DNA of 64,000 bases from Bacillus sp. NEB1478 (GTDB lineage: Bacteria; Bacillota; Bacilli; Bacillales; Fictibacillaceae), in assembly GCF_031582965.1 (NCBI RefSeq), contig NZ_CP134049.1, forward strand, positions 2,232,001 through 2,296,000. The letters run 5' to 3'. How positions within the stretch are numbered: the stretch's first letter is position 1; each line of letters opens with the position of its first letter. The position numbers were made by a program, and so were the translations under genes. Below, piece after piece: positions 1 through 9,464 of the stretch. Under the pieces are notes generated by a model. It did no database searches. It saw only the letters and a list, made by a program, of their open reading frames with translations, and was not told where the DNA came from.

Positions 1-46
1 TATGCTTCCTTACCATTCCAACATCTGTTTGAAAGGCAATTTGCAT
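1..46 (-). CDS. prpC: PP2C-type Ser/Thr phosphatase, N-terminal fragment (cut by window edge)
   Basis: Only the first 15 codons are present, reading MQIAFQTDVGMVRKH. This matches the start of Stp1/PrpC phosphatases, where a TD.G..R.HNED segment opens the PP2C fold. The ATG at 44-46 has a GAGGTG ribosome binding site 8 bases upstream, which overlaps the rlmN stop codon. A GTG two codons earlier is too close to that site. PrpC and the kinase PrkC follow rlmN in B. subtilis, so the position supports the call. The rest lies outside the window. Confidence 0.75.
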   Translation of the reverse strand, partial: MQIAFQTDVGMVRKH

Positions 47-53
47 TTTCACG

Positions 54-1139
54 TCACCTCGTCTCTTCTTTACGTTCCTTCGCACGCAGCTGACCGCATG
101 CAGCGTCGATATCATGACCTTGTTCTCTTCTGATGGTGGCATTTATGCCTCTTGAGTTTAACGTCTCTAAGAACTTAAATATTTGTGCTTTCGGTGTTCG
201 CACATAATCTCTTTCCGGTACATAGTTCACAGGAATCAAGTTTACGTGGCACTTAATATCAGAAATAAGATCAGCTAGTTCATTTGCACTTTCAACTGAG
301 TCGTTTACTTTTCCAAATAAACCATACTCAAATGTAACTCGTCTGCCCGTTTTCTTAATATAATAACGAATAGAATCCATTAATTCGTTAAGTGGATACA
401 TTCGGTTTACAGGCATTAAACGGCTTCTCGTTTCTGTATTCGCTGCATGAAGGGATATTGCAAAATTAATTTGCATGCCTTCATCTGCAAATTTGTAAAT
501 ATAAGGGACTACACCACTCGTTGAGATCGTAATATGACGAGCTCCAATATTCAGACCTAAATCATGATTAACGATTTTCAAGAATGACATAAGACCATCA
601 TAGTTATCAAATGGCTCTCCAATTCCCATTACTACAATCGAACTGACTCTTTCATCAGTTTCATCCAATGCACGCTGTACTTGAAGTACTTGAGCAACAA
701 TTTCGCCAGCTAAAAGGTTCCGTTTTAATCCGCCTAAAGTCGAGGCGCAGAACGTACAACCTAAACGGCATCCTACTTGAGTTGTTACGCAAATACTGTT
801 TCCGTATTCATGTCTCATTAGAACTGTTTCAATTGAATAGCCGTCTTGAAGTTCAAATAGGAACTTTATTGTTCCATCTGAAGATTCTTGACGCACCACT
901 TCTTTAAGAGGCTTGATGTAATAATCTTTTTCTAGTTTTTCACGCAGTCCTAAAGGCAAGTTCGTCATTTCTTCAAAAGAAGACACACGTTTTTTATAAA
1001 GCCATTCAAAAATTTGCTTGCCTCTGAACTTCGGTTCTCTAATATCCGTCAGCCATGATTCTAGTTCATGCAGTTCTAGCGAATAAATGGAAGGTTTGAT
1101 GTCTGGCTTTGTTTGTTTATCTGTTAATGGTTTAAGCAT
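54..1139 (-). CDS. rlmN: 23S rRNA (A2503-C2)/tRNA (A37-C2) methyltransferase RlmN
   Basis: A radical-SAM enzyme that methylates C2 of adenosine 2503 in 23S rRNA and A37 in some tRNAs. The 4Fe-4S cluster motif CxxxCxxC is visible as CRLGCTFC near residue 125, followed by the GEPFDNYD segment typical of RlmN. The C-terminal cysteine that takes part in methyl transfer is in DAACGQL. I chose the ATG at 1139 because AGGTGG lies 8 bases upstream; an in-frame GTG at 1151 overlaps that site. It overlaps the end of rsmB by a few bases and is translated in the def-fmt-rsmB-rlmN-prpC series. The product is 361 residues, normal for the family. Confidence 0.95.
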   Translation of the reverse strand: MLKPLTDKQTKPDIKPSIYSLELHELESWLTDIREPKFRGKQIFEWLYKKRVSSFEEMTNLPLGLREKLEKDYYIKPLKEVVRQESSDGTIKFLFELQDGYSIETVLMRHEYGNSICVTTQVGCRLGCTFCASTLGGLKRNLLAGEIVAQVLQVQRALDETDERVSSIVVMGIGEPFDNYDGLMSFLKIVNHDLGLNIGARHITISTSGVVPYIYKFADEGMQINFAISLHAANTETRSRLMPVNRMYPLNELMDSIRYYIKKTGRRVTFEYGLFGKVNDSVESANELADLISDIKCHVNLIPVNYVPERDYVRTPKAQIFKFLETLNSRGINATIRREQGHDIDAACGQLRAKERKEETR

Positions 1140-2514
1140 GTTTCTCACCACCTGTTATCTTTTTTCTGTAAGCCGCGATATAAAATCCGTCACTATTAAA
1201 ATAATGAGGCATAATTTGCAGATCAGATCTTTCTTCTATTATAAATGGTTTCACAGTTTCTGGCATCTTTTCTGAAAAATGCGGATCCCATTCAAATTCT
1301 GGATGCTGTGACAAGAACCATTCTGCTACTTCAGCATTTTCTTCTTTATCAACAGTACAAGTGCTGTAGACGAGAATCCCATCTGGTTTCACCATCTGTG
1401 AAGCAGCATGAAGTATATCTTTTTGTATACTTGTAAGTCTTTCTACATCTTGCTCTGTCTTCGCCCATTTTAAGTCAGGCTTTTTTCGGATCACACCAAA
1501 ACCGCTGCACGGAGCATCCACAAGAACTCTGTCAAATGATTCAATTTCAAATTCTTCTTTTACTTTTCTAGCGTCTAATGTTCTGGCATCTATATTGTTT
1601 AATCCTAATCTGTCTGCCTGTTTCTTGATTAACTCAACTTTGTGCTGATGCAGATCAAGGGAAACGACTCTTCCTTCACCCTTCATCATTTCAGCTAAAT
1701 GAGTGGATTTTCCTCCTGGAGCTGCACACGCATCAAGTACCTTTTCTCCAGGTTCAGGACTTACAGCTCTAGCGACCAGCATTGAACTCTCATCTTGAAT
1801 TGTAACCAAACCTTGATTATAGGCATTCGACTTAGGAAGGTAACCGTCCTTGATAACGATCCCCTCTGGAGACAATTCTCCTTTTTCAGCAGTTATTCCT
1901 TCTTCTCTCAACATATCGAAAACAGTATCTTGATTTATTAGCATCGTATTGATTCTCGCTGTTACAGGCGCTGGAATCAGATTAATCTCTGCCATTTTTT
2001 CAGCATTTTCTGCCCCAAACTGGTTGCTCCAACGTTCATAAAGCCAAGATGGCATACTATATTTCAATGCGTCTTTTTCAGCACTATTGCCGATTTTTTC
2101 ATCCATTGCAGCAGTGCCTTCTCTTTGCAGTTTGCGAAGAATGCCGTTAACCATTCCTGCCAATCCTTTGTGTCCTTTGTATTTAGCGATCTCAACCGCT
2201 TCATGAATGATGGCATGATCAGGAACACGATCCATGTACAGCATTTGAAAAATGGATAAGCGCAGTAAACTAAGTACCCAGCGATCTTTTTTCTTAATCG
2301 GTTTGTTTAAGAGCTGTTCCAAATAAAAATCGATCGTGTTCTTACGCTGTATTGTTCCATACACTATACTCGTTAAAAGACTTTTGTCTTTATCATTTAC
2401 GTCAGCTTTTAGAAGTGCCTGATTTAACTGCAGGTTGCTGTACGCTTGATTCTGTTCTACTTTTACCAATACATCTAGAGCGATTGCCCTTAAGTTGCCA
2501 CTCAAATTATTCAC
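1132..2514 (-). CDS. rsmB: 16S rRNA (C967-C5) methyltransferase RsmB
   Basis: Methylates cytosine 967 of 16S rRNA with S-adenosylmethionine. The N-terminal 140 residues are the NusB-like RNA-binding domain. The rest is the Rossmann methyltransferase with the [13 protein letters not shown] loop and the two catalytic cysteines in DAPCSG and STCTV. Length 460 is slightly above the B. subtilis protein. The first codon is a GTG at 2514 that overlaps the fmt stop codon; a TTG three codons later has a better-placed AGGTGA, so the exact start is unsure. The gene is translationally coupled to fmt and rlmN. Confidence 0.94.
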   Translation of the reverse strand: MNNLSGNLRAIALDVLVKVEQNQAYSNLQLNQALLKADVNDKDKSLLTSIVYGTIQRKNTIDFYLEQLLNKPIKKKDRWVLSLLRLSIFQMLYMDRVPDHAIIHEAVEIAKYKGHKGLAGMVNGILRKLQREGTAAMDEKIGNSAEKDALKYSMPSWLYERWSNQFGAENAEKMAEINLIPAPVTARINTMLINQDTVFDMLREEGITAEKGELSPEGIVIKDGYLPKSNAYNQGLVTIQDESSMLVARAVSPEPGEKVLDACAAPGGKSTHLAEMMKGEGRVVSLDLHQHKVELIKKQADRLGLNNIDARTLDARKVKEEFEIESFDRVLVDAPCSGFGVIRKKPDLKWAKTEQDVERLTSIQKDILHAASQMVKPDGILVYSTCTVDKEENAEVAEWFLSQHPEFEWDPHFSEKMPETVKPFIIEERSDLQIMPHYFNSDGFYIAAYRKKITGGEKHA

Positions 2515-3436
2515 CTAATTTCAAACCTAGTTCTACATTTGTTCCTTTTAAAAAATCAATTGCAGACATTCTTCTCTTACCTGATAACTGCAGATCGGTA
2601 ATTACAATACTTGTATCATCACCAGTTGCGATTTGGAGTCCTTTATCAGCAAATGCAAGTATTGTCCCTGGTTCAGCATGCTTTGACGCTGCTTCTTTTT
2701 CACCCCACCAAACTTTCAGTGGCTGACCATTATAAGTTGTATACGCCACTGGCCAGGGGTGAAGTCCCCGAATGTGGTTATATATTTCACCGCCTGATAA
2801 AGTCCAATCGATTTTTTCTTGTTCCCGTGTGATATTCCAAGCGAACGTTACTTCATCAGGATTTTGCGGAATGGATACAATCTTATCATTAAGCAGTAAA
2901 GGTATAGTTTCGGATAATAGCTTCGCACCTGCTGCACTTAATTTATCATGTAATGATCCTACATGATCTTTTTCGTTTATTGGAACTTCAACTTGAGTAA
3001 GTATATCACCAGCATCTAATTTTTCAACCATATACATGATGGTGATACCCGTTTTTTCATTACCGTCGATTATACTTTTGTGAATTGGTGCTCCGCCTCT
3101 GTATTTCGGAAGCAGAGAAGCATGCACATTAATACATCCATATTTCGGGGCTTCTAATATTGCGGAAGGCAATATTTGTCCATAGGCAGCAGTAACGATT
3201 AAATCTGGCTGTAGATCTATGATCTCTTTATATTCTTCACGCAGTTTTATTGGTTGATACACTTTAATATCATGCTTTAACGCTTCTTCTTTAACAGGGG
3301 TTTGCTTTATTTCTTTTTTTCTTCCAACAGGCTTGTCCGGCTGAGTAACAACTCCTGCGACTTCATAACCGTCTTCAACCAATTGACGAAGTACAGGAAC
3401 AGAAAAGTCTGGAGTACCCATAAATACGATTTTCAT
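2507..3436 (-). CDS. fmt: Methionyl-tRNA formyltransferase
   Basis: Transfers a formyl group from 10-formyltetrahydrofolate to Met-tRNA(fMet) for translation initiation. The N-terminal formyltransferase fold carries the catalytic Asn and His in [18 protein letters not shown], near residue 107. The C-terminal OB-like tRNA-binding domain starts near residue 205 with the HPWPVAYT segment. The 309-residue length is normal. It lies 6 bases after def, the deformylase that later removes the formyl group, a conserved pairing. Confidence 0.96.
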   Translation of the reverse strand: MKIVFMGTPDFSVPVLRQLVEDGYEVAGVVTQPDKPVGRKKEIKQTPVKEEALKHDIKVYQPIKLREEYKEIIDLQPDLIVTAAYGQILPSAILEAPKYGCINVHASLLPKYRGGAPIHKSIIDGNEKTGITIMYMVEKLDAGDILTQVEVPINEKDHVGSLHDKLSAAGAKLLSETIPLLLNDKIVSIPQNPDEVTFAWNITREQEKIDWTLSGGEIYNHIRGLHPWPVAYTTYNGQPLKVWWGEKEAASKHAEPGTILAFADKGLQIATGDDTSIVITDLQLSGKRRMSAIDFLKGTNVELGLKLGE

Positions 3437-3442
3437 TGTATC

Positions 3443-3916
3443 CTACCCTTCCATTTCTTCTTTTTCGTAATAAGCAATCACTTTAGAAGTAAACAGAACT
3501 CCATGAAGATGGTCTATTTCATGTAAAAGTGCCCGAGCCAGAAAACCTTCTGCTTTAAGTGTAAACTCTTTACCTTCTCTGTTTTGTGCTTTAACAGAAA
3601 CATTTAAAGGCCGTTCAACATCTCCAAATAATCCTGGGAAACTTAAACATCCTTCGGGTCCAGTCTGAGTTCCAGTAGCCGATAAGACTTCTGGATTAAT
3701 CAATACGATCTGATCTGAATCATCTCCAACATCAACTACAGCAATCTGTTTTGGAATGCCGATTTGAGGAGCAGCTAATCCTACTCCATCAGCATCATAC
3801 ATCGTATCAAACATATCTTTGATCAAGGTTTTTAATTTTTTATCGAACGTTGTAACTTTTTCACATTTGGTTTCTAAAACAGGATTGGGATATTCTACTA
3901 TTTTACGAATCGTCAT
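3443..3916 (-). CDS. def: Peptide deformylase
   Basis: Metalloenzyme that removes the N-formyl group from nascent proteins. All three family motifs are present: GVGLAAPQ (about residue 44), EGCLS (about 88) and the metal-binding HEIDH (about 132). The cysteine of motif 2 and both histidines are intact. At 157 residues it is of the length seen for the B. subtilis Def (YkrB-distinct) type. It lies between priA and fmt, as in B. subtilis. Confidence 0.96.
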   Translation of the reverse strand: MTIRKIVEYPNPVLETKCEKVTTFDKKLKTLIKDMFDTMYDADGVGLAAPQIGIPKQIAVVDVGDDSDQIVLINPEVLSATGTQTGPEGCLSFPGLFGDVERPLNVSVKAQNREGKEFTLKAEGFLARALLHEIDHLHGVLFTSKVIAYYEKEEMEG

Positions 3917-3934
3917 ATTTTCTCCTTATAACAG

Positions 3935-6343
3935 CTACATTAATGTTTGTGCATTTAATTCTGCCGTAATCTGCAGGTCTTTAATGCTTTTATCCTTTTG
4001 AAAATGAGATATAATTTCTTCAAACCACAAGCCTAGCTCTGGTTCATTTTTGTATTTTATCATGACCTGATACCGATATCTATCTTTGATGCGTGCTATT
4101 GGTGAAGTCACAGGGCCAAGCAAAATGCTTTGATTTGACAGTCTGGCAGATAGAAAGCTTGCTGCTTTTTCGCTCGCAGCCACAACTTGCATAAGATCAG
4201 GATGACTGAAAGTTAATAAACCTAAATAGAAAAAGGGTGGATATTGATGGAGTTTTCTCGTTTTCATTTCATAATCGTAAAAAGAAAGGTAATCATGTCT
4301 GGATGCGAGCTGGACACTGTAATGCTCCGTATCATAGCCTTGGATAATTACCTTACCTTCGAGTTCATGCCTTCCTGCTCGGCCGCTGACTTGTGTTAAT
4401 AATTGAAATGTTTTTTCAGAAGCTCTGAAATCAGGAAGATGCAGCATCGTATCAGCTGCTAAGATCCCCACAAGCGTCACTTTTGGAAAATCCAAACCTT
4501 TAGCGATCATTTGTGTTCCTAACAATATATCCGCCTCTTCATTTTCGAATGCAGTTAAGAGGCGTTCATGGCTGCCCTTTTTTGATGTTGTATCAACATC
4601 CATCCTTATTACGCGTGCTTCAGGCAAAACTTTTGCGAGTTCTTCTTCCACTTTTTGTGTACCCGTACCAAAAAAGCGAATATGTTCACTTGTACATGAT
4701 GGACAAGCTGAAGGAATGGTTTCTTGATAACCGCAATAATGACACTTTAATGCTCCATTCCTTTTATGATAAGTAAGAGAGATATCACAATGAGGACATT
4801 CAGCTACATAACCGCAATCACGGCACAAAATAAAAGAAGCATAACCTCTCCGATTTAAAAATAAAACCGTTTGTTCTTGCTTACTTAATCCTTCTTTCAT
4901 CATTTCCATTAAATTGTCCGAAAACATGGACCTATTGCCGTTTTTCAATTCTTCTCGCATGTCTACAATCTTTACTTCAGGCATTGGATTTGAATGCACG
5001 CGTGATCTTAGTTCTGAAAGAATGTATAGCCCCTTTTTAGCACGAGCATATGTTTCTAAAGAGGGTGTCGCACTGCCGAGTACAATCGGACATGAATGGT
5101 ACTTTCCTCTCCAAATGGAAACGTCCCTCGCATGATATCGAGGATGATCTTCTTGTTTATAACTGGATTCATGTTCTTCATCTATTATTACGATTCCCAG
5201 ATTTGTAAAAGGCGCAAAGGCTGCAGAACGTGCTCCTACGACGACTGAAACTTCTTTCCTTAGTATTTTACGCCATTCGTCGTATTTTTCACCAACAGAC
5301 AAACCGCTGTGCAAGACAGCAACTCTGCTTCCAAATCGTGCTTTAAATCGATTTACCATCATTGGTGTAAGGGAAATCTCTGGAACAAGACAAATAGCTT
5401 CCTTTCCTTTATCTAACACCGCTTGAATAGATTGTAGATAGACCTCCGTCTTTCCGCTTCCTGTAACCCCATGGACGAGAATGGTGTCATGCCGATCATT
5501 TTCAATGGAGTTTAAAATCGGCAGTATCGCGCTCTGCTGATTTTCCGTTAACGGTAATGGATCTGTTTGCTTAATATTCCTTCCATTATAAGGGTCTCTA
5601 TAGACTTCTTTTTCCTCAATTTTGACGAATCCTTTTTTAGCTAGTGCTAGGACAGAAGGAAGAGATGCCCCTGTTTCCATTAGTATTTCCTGCATTGAGT
5701 AATACCCAGGCGGACGATGAAGCAATTCTGAAATGACTGCCTTTTGTTTTTCAGCTTTTCTTTCGTTTTCCTCCAGAAATTCTGCAGCTGCTACTTTATT
5801 TAAGATGGTTACGAATTTTATTTTCTTCTTGTTTGCCTTGTCTTTCACTTTATAAATGACATCTAAAGTTCCAGCTTTAACTAATAAAAGCAATTCATTT
5901 AATCGCTCAGGAAAATCTTTCATCACTTCGTTAAAGCTCAATTCATCCTGCTGCGTAAAAGTAACTGCCAGATGTTCGGGAAGCTTTTCCGGTGTCAAAA
6001 TCACAAAGAATTTTTCATATGTTGCTTTCATCGCTGCAGGAAGCATCGCTTGATACGTGGTGATATAAAAACTCAGCGTTTGCTTAGCCAGCCATTGCCC
6101 AAGCTCTATGAGTTCAGTTGTCAGAACAGGCAATGGATCTAAAATTTCAGAGATGTTTTTTAACCCCTTAACGGTTGAAGAAGGTTTTATTTCTAAAATG
6201 AAGCCCTGGAGCTTCCTAGGTCCAAAAGGTACGATGACCCTCATCCCCGGTTCTGCCCACTCTGCGCACTTTTCAGGTACTTTGTAATCGAAAGTTTTGT
6301 TCACACTGCCTGATGGAACATCTACTACGACTGCCGCGATCAT
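3935..6343 (-). CDS. priA: Primosomal replication restart helicase PriA
   Basis: 3'-to-5' DNA helicase that reloads the replisome at stalled forks. The order seen is an N-terminal 3'BD domain (first 110 residues), a winged-helix region, Walker A GVTGSGKTEVY near residue 290, a DEEH Walker B box, and a cysteine-rich zinc region (CRDCGYVAECPHC then CHYCGY and CPSC) inserted in helicase lobe 2. Length is 802 residues, close to B. subtilis PriA. The ATG overlaps the coaBC stop codon by 4 bases, so the two are coupled. Confidence 0.97.
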   Translation of the reverse strand: MIAAVVVDVPSGSVNKTFDYKVPEKCAEWAEPGMRVIVPFGPRKLQGFILEIKPSSTVKGLKNISEILDPLPVLTTELIELGQWLAKQTLSFYITTYQAMLPAAMKATYEKFFVILTPEKLPEHLAVTFTQQDELSFNEVMKDFPERLNELLLLVKAGTLDVIYKVKDKANKKKIKFVTILNKVAAAEFLEENERKAEKQKAVISELLHRPPGYYSMQEILMETGASLPSVLALAKKGFVKIEEKEVYRDPYNGRNIKQTDPLPLTENQQSAILPILNSIENDRHDTILVHGVTGSGKTEVYLQSIQAVLDKGKEAICLVPEISLTPMMVNRFKARFGSRVAVLHSGLSVGEKYDEWRKILRKEVSVVVGARSAAFAPFTNLGIVIIDEEHESSYKQEDHPRYHARDVSIWRGKYHSCPIVLGSATPSLETYARAKKGLYILSELRSRVHSNPMPEVKIVDMREELKNGNRSMFSDNLMEMMKEGLSKQEQTVLFLNRRGYASFILCRDCGYVAECPHCDISLTYHKRNGALKCHYCGYQETIPSACPSCTSEHIRFFGTGTQKVEEELAKVLPEARVIRMDVDTTSKKGSHERLLTAFENEEADILLGTQMIAKGLDFPKVTLVGILAADTMLHLPDFRASEKTFQLLTQVSGRAGRHELEGKVIIQGYDTEHYSVQLASRHDYLSFYDYEMKTRKLHQYPPFFYLGLLTFSHPDLMQVVAASEKAASFLSARLSNQSILLGPVTSPIARIKDRYRYQVMIKYKNEPELGLWFEEIISHFQKDKSIKDLQITAELNAQTLM

Positions 6344-7548
6344 CGTTTCATCATATCCAGCACTTGTTCTAAAATTTCTTTGGCAACTTTCTCCTTAGAT
6401 AGGATTGGAAGAGAACGTTTTGATCCATCTTTTTTTAGCATCATAATTTCGTTCGTATCACTTCCGAAACCAGAACCTTCTTTTGATACATTGTTGCCTA
6501 TCACCATGTCTAAATTTTTCCTAACTAACTTATCGTGGGCATAACTCTCAAGATTTTCTGTTTCAGCTGCAAATCCTACAAGAATTTGATGTTCCTTCTT
6601 TTCGCCAAGTGCTCTCAAAATATCATCAGTCTTTTTTAATTCAACCGTCCATGTATCATTTTTTTTCTTGAATTTGTTTTCAAATACAGATACTGGCGTA
6701 TAATCAGCAACAGCCGCACATTTAATAACGATATCTTGAGTGTTGTAATGAGAAAGCACTTTTTCGTACATCTCTCTAGCCGAGGTAACATTTTCAACTT
6801 TAATCCCATTAGGCGGCTGCAAGGAAGTTGGTCCTGTAACAAGCGTTACTTCTGCCCCCCATTCTCTAGCTGCTGCAGCAATCGCATATCCCATTTTTCC
6901 AGAAGAATGGTTCGTAAAATAACGGACTGGATCAAGTTCTTCTCTTGTAGGTCCTGCCGTTACTAACAATTTCTTTCCTGAAAGAGGCAGAGGCTTTTCA
7001 CTATTCGTTTCATTAAAATAAGAATGAACCGCTTCGATCAATTCCTCAGGTTCTGCAAGCCTTCCTTTTCCGATCCATCCACAGGCAAGCAAGCCTTCAT
7101 TCGGTTCGATAAAACGCCAGTTGAAACTTGCAAGAGTCTCCATATTTTTTTGTACTGCTGGGTGATTAAACATATTTACATTCATTGCAGGTGCAATTAT
7201 TACATCAGCTTTCGTTGCAAGTAATGTAGTAGTCAGCATATCATCAGCGATTCCGTTCGCCAGTTTTCCAATTACATTCGCTGTAGCAGGTGCAATTAAT
7301 ACTAGATCTGCCCAATCTCCTATTTCAATGTGGCTAACAGCTGAAGGATCTTTTTCATCAAATGTGTCGGTATACACCTCTTGTCTCGTTAATGTTTGAA
7401 ATGTTAATGGTGTAATAAATTTTTGAGCAGATTCTGTCAGAATGACTTTTACTTCATATCCGCCTTGATATAATCTGCTGGCAACAGTCGCTGCTTTATA
7501 CGCAGCAATTCCGCCAGATACGGCAAGTAATATTTTCTTTTTTTCCAT
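6340..7548 (-). CDS. coaBC: Bifunctional phosphopantothenoylcysteine decarboxylase / phosphopantothenate-cysteine ligase
   Basis: Carries out two successive steps of coenzyme A synthesis. Residues 1-180 form the FMN-dependent CoaC decarboxylase, which opens MEKKKILLAVSGGIAAYKAA and has PAMNVNM. Residues 190-402 form the CoaB ligase with the NHSSGKMG motif. The open frame runs upstream to 7746, but those codons lie in a mobile repeat and are not homologous to CoaBC. The ATG at 7548 is preceded by GGAGGAAGGGG and gives the usual length of 402. In B. subtilis it follows rpoZ directly; here a terminator and a 160-bp element separate them, so it probably needs its own promoter. Confidence 0.95.
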   Translation of the reverse strand: MEKKKILLAVSGGIAAYKAATVASRLYQGGYEVKVILTESAQKFITPLTFQTLTRQEVYTDTFDEKDPSAVSHIEIGDWADLVLIAPATANVIGKLANGIADDMLTTTLLATKADVIIAPAMNVNMFNHPAVQKNMETLASFNWRFIEPNEGLLACGWIGKGRLAEPEELIEAVHSYFNETNSEKPLPLSGKKLLVTAGPTREELDPVRYFTNHSSGKMGYAIAAAAREWGAEVTLVTGPTSLQPPNGIKVENVTSAREMYEKVLSHYNTQDIVIKCAAVADYTPVSVFENKFKKKNDTWTVELKKTDDILRALGEKKEHQILVGFAAETENLESYAHDKLVRKNLDMVIGNNVSKEGSGFGSDTNEIMMLKKDGSKRSLPILSKEKVAKEILEQVLDMMKR

Positions 7549-7642
7549 AAACAAACCCCTTCCTCCGCTCATTCCTATACAATTCACATCTATTTTACAG
7601 CATTTAATTCTATTAAAAAACTTAATTGGCTTATTAATAAAT

Positions 7643-7802
7643 GGCTGTCTTCGCAATCTTTGTTGTTTTTGAAAGTAGTTGATCTCCGTTTCAGGATGCT
7701 CACTTTCGATTTTCATTTTCGAGGAGCCTCTCACCTTACTCTCCAATCATGCGAGGCAGTTATAATAATCCCTCAGAAGAAACAATCTTTTAGAAAAGAG
7801 TC
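7643..7802. mobile_element. MITE-like palindromic element, copy A, with 8-bp target duplication
   Basis: A 160-bp protein-less element between rpoZ and coaBC. The left end begins GGCTGTCTTCGCAATCTTTG and the right end, read inward, begins GACTCTTTTCTAAAAGATTG, so the ends are imperfect inverted repeats of about 28 bp. It is flanked by perfect 8-bp direct repeats TAATAAAT at 7635-7642 and 7803-7810, which mark an insertion. Copy A lacks the GC-rich middle found in copies D and E and looks internally deleted. It shares GATTTTCATTTTCGAGGAG with copy C. Confidence 0.85.
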
Positions 7803-7914
7803 TAATAAATAAAGAAAATTCGGATTCGGCTGTCACCTTGTCTTAACGTGCCGACTTGTCCCTGTACCTATTATTACTTACTCACAAATTATCTTAAATT
7901 AAAGCGCAAAAAAA

Positions 7915-7938
7915 TAACAACCTTTTTTCAAGGTTGTA
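7915..7938 (-). terminator. Rho-independent terminator after rpoZ
   Basis: On the minus strand ACAACCTT pairs with AAGGTTGT across a short A/G-rich loop and is followed by a T-rich run. It lies 20 bases downstream of rpoZ and should end the remA-gmk-rpoZ transcript before coaBC. Confidence 0.8.
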
Positions 7939-7956
7939 TATTTTCTACTGCTATTA

Positions 7957-8163
7957 TTAGTCTTTTTGAATTTCGCCGACCGGAGTTAAAATACCAGATT
8001 GAATTTCTTCTAATGCTTTCCCTACAAATTTGTAAGAAACTGGCTTTGCGATTTGCTGGTTTTCATACTTTTGGATTTCTCTTGCACGTTTTGAACTTAA
8101 AGTTACAAGAGAATATTTTGAATCAATGATTTCCATAAGAGAGTCAATGGATGGATATAGCAT
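7957..8163 (-). CDS. rpoZ: DNA-directed RNA polymerase omega subunit
   Basis: Small RNA polymerase subunit that helps assemble beta prime. The [20 protein letters not shown] opening and the KRAREIQ helix are characteristic. Length is 68 residues, as in other Bacilli. Its ATG shares one base with the gmk stop codon (TAATG), so it is translationally coupled. A strong terminator follows. Confidence 0.94.
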   Translation of the reverse strand: MLYPSIDSLMEIIDSKYSLVTLSSKRAREIQKYENQQIAKPVSYKFVGKALEEIQSGILTPVGEIQKD

Positions 8164-8780
8164 TATTCGTCAGCTCCTAAAATTCTTTGATATTTGGGTC
8201 GCACTCGGTCTACGCGACAGTGTTCTGTAGTTATTATGGCTTTAATTCTATTACAAGCAGACTCGATCTCATCGTTCACTACTGAATAGTGATAATGCTG
8301 CATGAGATCAATCTCTTCTTTTGCAACACTCATTCGATTGTTAACGATATCTTCTGTTTCTGTCCCTCGTCCAACAATACGATTTCTTAGCTCGGCAAGA
8401 CTTGGAGGTGTTAAAAAGATAAAGACACCATCCGGAAAAATATTTTTCACTTGAAGTGCACCTTGAACTTCAATTTCTAAAATGACATCCTTACCTTCAT
8501 CGAGTGTTTGGTTCACATATTCAATCGGTGTCCCATAATAGTTGCCCACGTATTCTGCCCACTCTAGCAGTTCTTTATTTTCAATCATGCGTAAAAACTC
8601 TTCTTTTGTTTTAAAGAAGTATTCTACCCCATGTTGTTCGCCTTCACGCGGCTGTCTAGTAGTGGCTGAAACTGAGTATTGAATGTCCAGCTTTTGTGCT
8701 CTTAATGCTTTACAAACAGTACCCTTTCCTACACCAGACGGTCCGGAAAGCACAAACAGAATGCCTCTTTCTTTTTCCAT
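8163..8780 (-). CDS. gmk: Guanylate kinase
   Basis: Phosphorylates GMP to GDP with ATP. The P-loop GPSGVGKGT lies near residue 12, the GMP-binding STTRQPR-type segment appears as [11 protein letters not shown] near residue 35, and YYGT follows near 78. I use the ATG at 8780, which has GGAGG 5 bases upstream; the frame extends four codons to a GTG that overlaps that site. The resulting 205 residues match the family. It lies between remA and rpoZ as in B. subtilis. Confidence 0.96.
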   Translation of the reverse strand: MEKERGILFVLSGPSGVGKGTVCKALRAQKLDIQYSVSATTRQPREGEQHGVEYFFKTKEEFLRMIENKELLEWAEYVGNYYGTPIEYVNQTLDEGKDVILEIEVQGALQVKNIFPDGVFIFLTPPSLAELRNRIVGRGTETEDIVNNRMSVAKEEIDLMQHYHYSVVNDEIESACNRIKAIITTEHCRVDRVRPKYQRILGADE

Positions 8781-8795
8781 AAAAACCTCCACAAC

Positions 8796-9056
8796 CTAAC
8801 TTTCTTCTGCTGAGCCCTCGTCAATCGACATCAGTCTATGAGCTACAGTTTCTGGCTGCACAGCCGACAAAATGACATGATCACTGTCGGTAACAACAAC
8901 CGCTCTTGTTCTCCTGCCGTATGTAGCATCAATCAGCATATTTTTTTCTCTGGCGACCGTAATTAACCTTTTGATCGGTGCAGATTCTGGACTGACTACC
9001 GCAATGATACGGTGAGCCGCAACAATATTTCCGTACCCAATATTAATTAATTTCAT
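8796..9056 (-). CDS. remA: Extracellular matrix regulator RemA (DUF370)
   Basis: A small DNA-binding protein that in B. subtilis activates biofilm matrix and osmoprotection genes. The 86-residue sequence opens [20 protein letters not shown] and contains the [27 protein letters not shown] core typical of RemA. It heads the remA-gmk-rpoZ series. In B. subtilis yloC lies just upstream; here 408 bases without a gene lie upstream. Confidence 0.93.
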   Translation of the reverse strand: MKLINIGYGNIVAAHRIIAVVSPESAPIKRLITVAREKNMLIDATYGRRTRAVVVTDSDHVILSAVQPETVAHRLMSIDEGSAEES

Positions 9057-9464
9057 CTCTAAACGCCCCTAACCTGCTACTATTCTAGTCAAATGGAATA
9101 ACGGGTCATACGCTAATTGTACGATATTGTGAAAAACTGTACACATGTTCTTACATTTTAGCACAGAAAACATAGAATCTAAACATATTTTGCTTAACTT
9201 TTGGAAAACCATGAAATACAGTTAGCAAACAATCCTTTTTATTACAAAGGATTTCGCGAATATGACGAATGCATGACTAATCTAAAGTAAGAACGCAATA
9301 CACGCATGCCTTTGCTGTAATTCTTCAATATAATTCAACCAAATTTTATCTTAAGTTTGTTATGATTAATCTTACCAAAGTTGCCTATTACAAAAATAAC
9401 TTCATTTAATAACAAGAAAAGCTGGCATAAAAGTATACAACTTTTGAGCCAGCTTCTTTTTATA
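9057..9464. other. Gene-free gap where yloC would be expected
   Basis: These 408 bases contain no convincing coding frame on either strand. They hold the remA 5' region and, at the left-hand gene's 3' end, the terminator at 9419-9459. In B. subtilis the YicC-family gene yloC occupies this position. I see no remnant of it and no confident sigma-A promoter. Confidence 0.6.
9419..9459 (-). terminator. Rho-independent terminator after the Ca2+ ATPase gene
   Basis: AAGCTGGC and AAAAGT pair with ACTTTT and GCCAGCTT around ATACA, a stem of about 14 bp. T-rich sequence flanks it on both sides, so it could also stop plus-strand transcription. Note that the ATPase gene is read leftward from 12128 and ends at 9465. 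Confidence 0.8.

Noticed and set aside
7549..7746. 66 extra N-terminal codons for coaBC
   Set aside because: They derive from element A and the AT-rich spacer; the ATG at 7548 has a proper ribosome binding site and family-length product.
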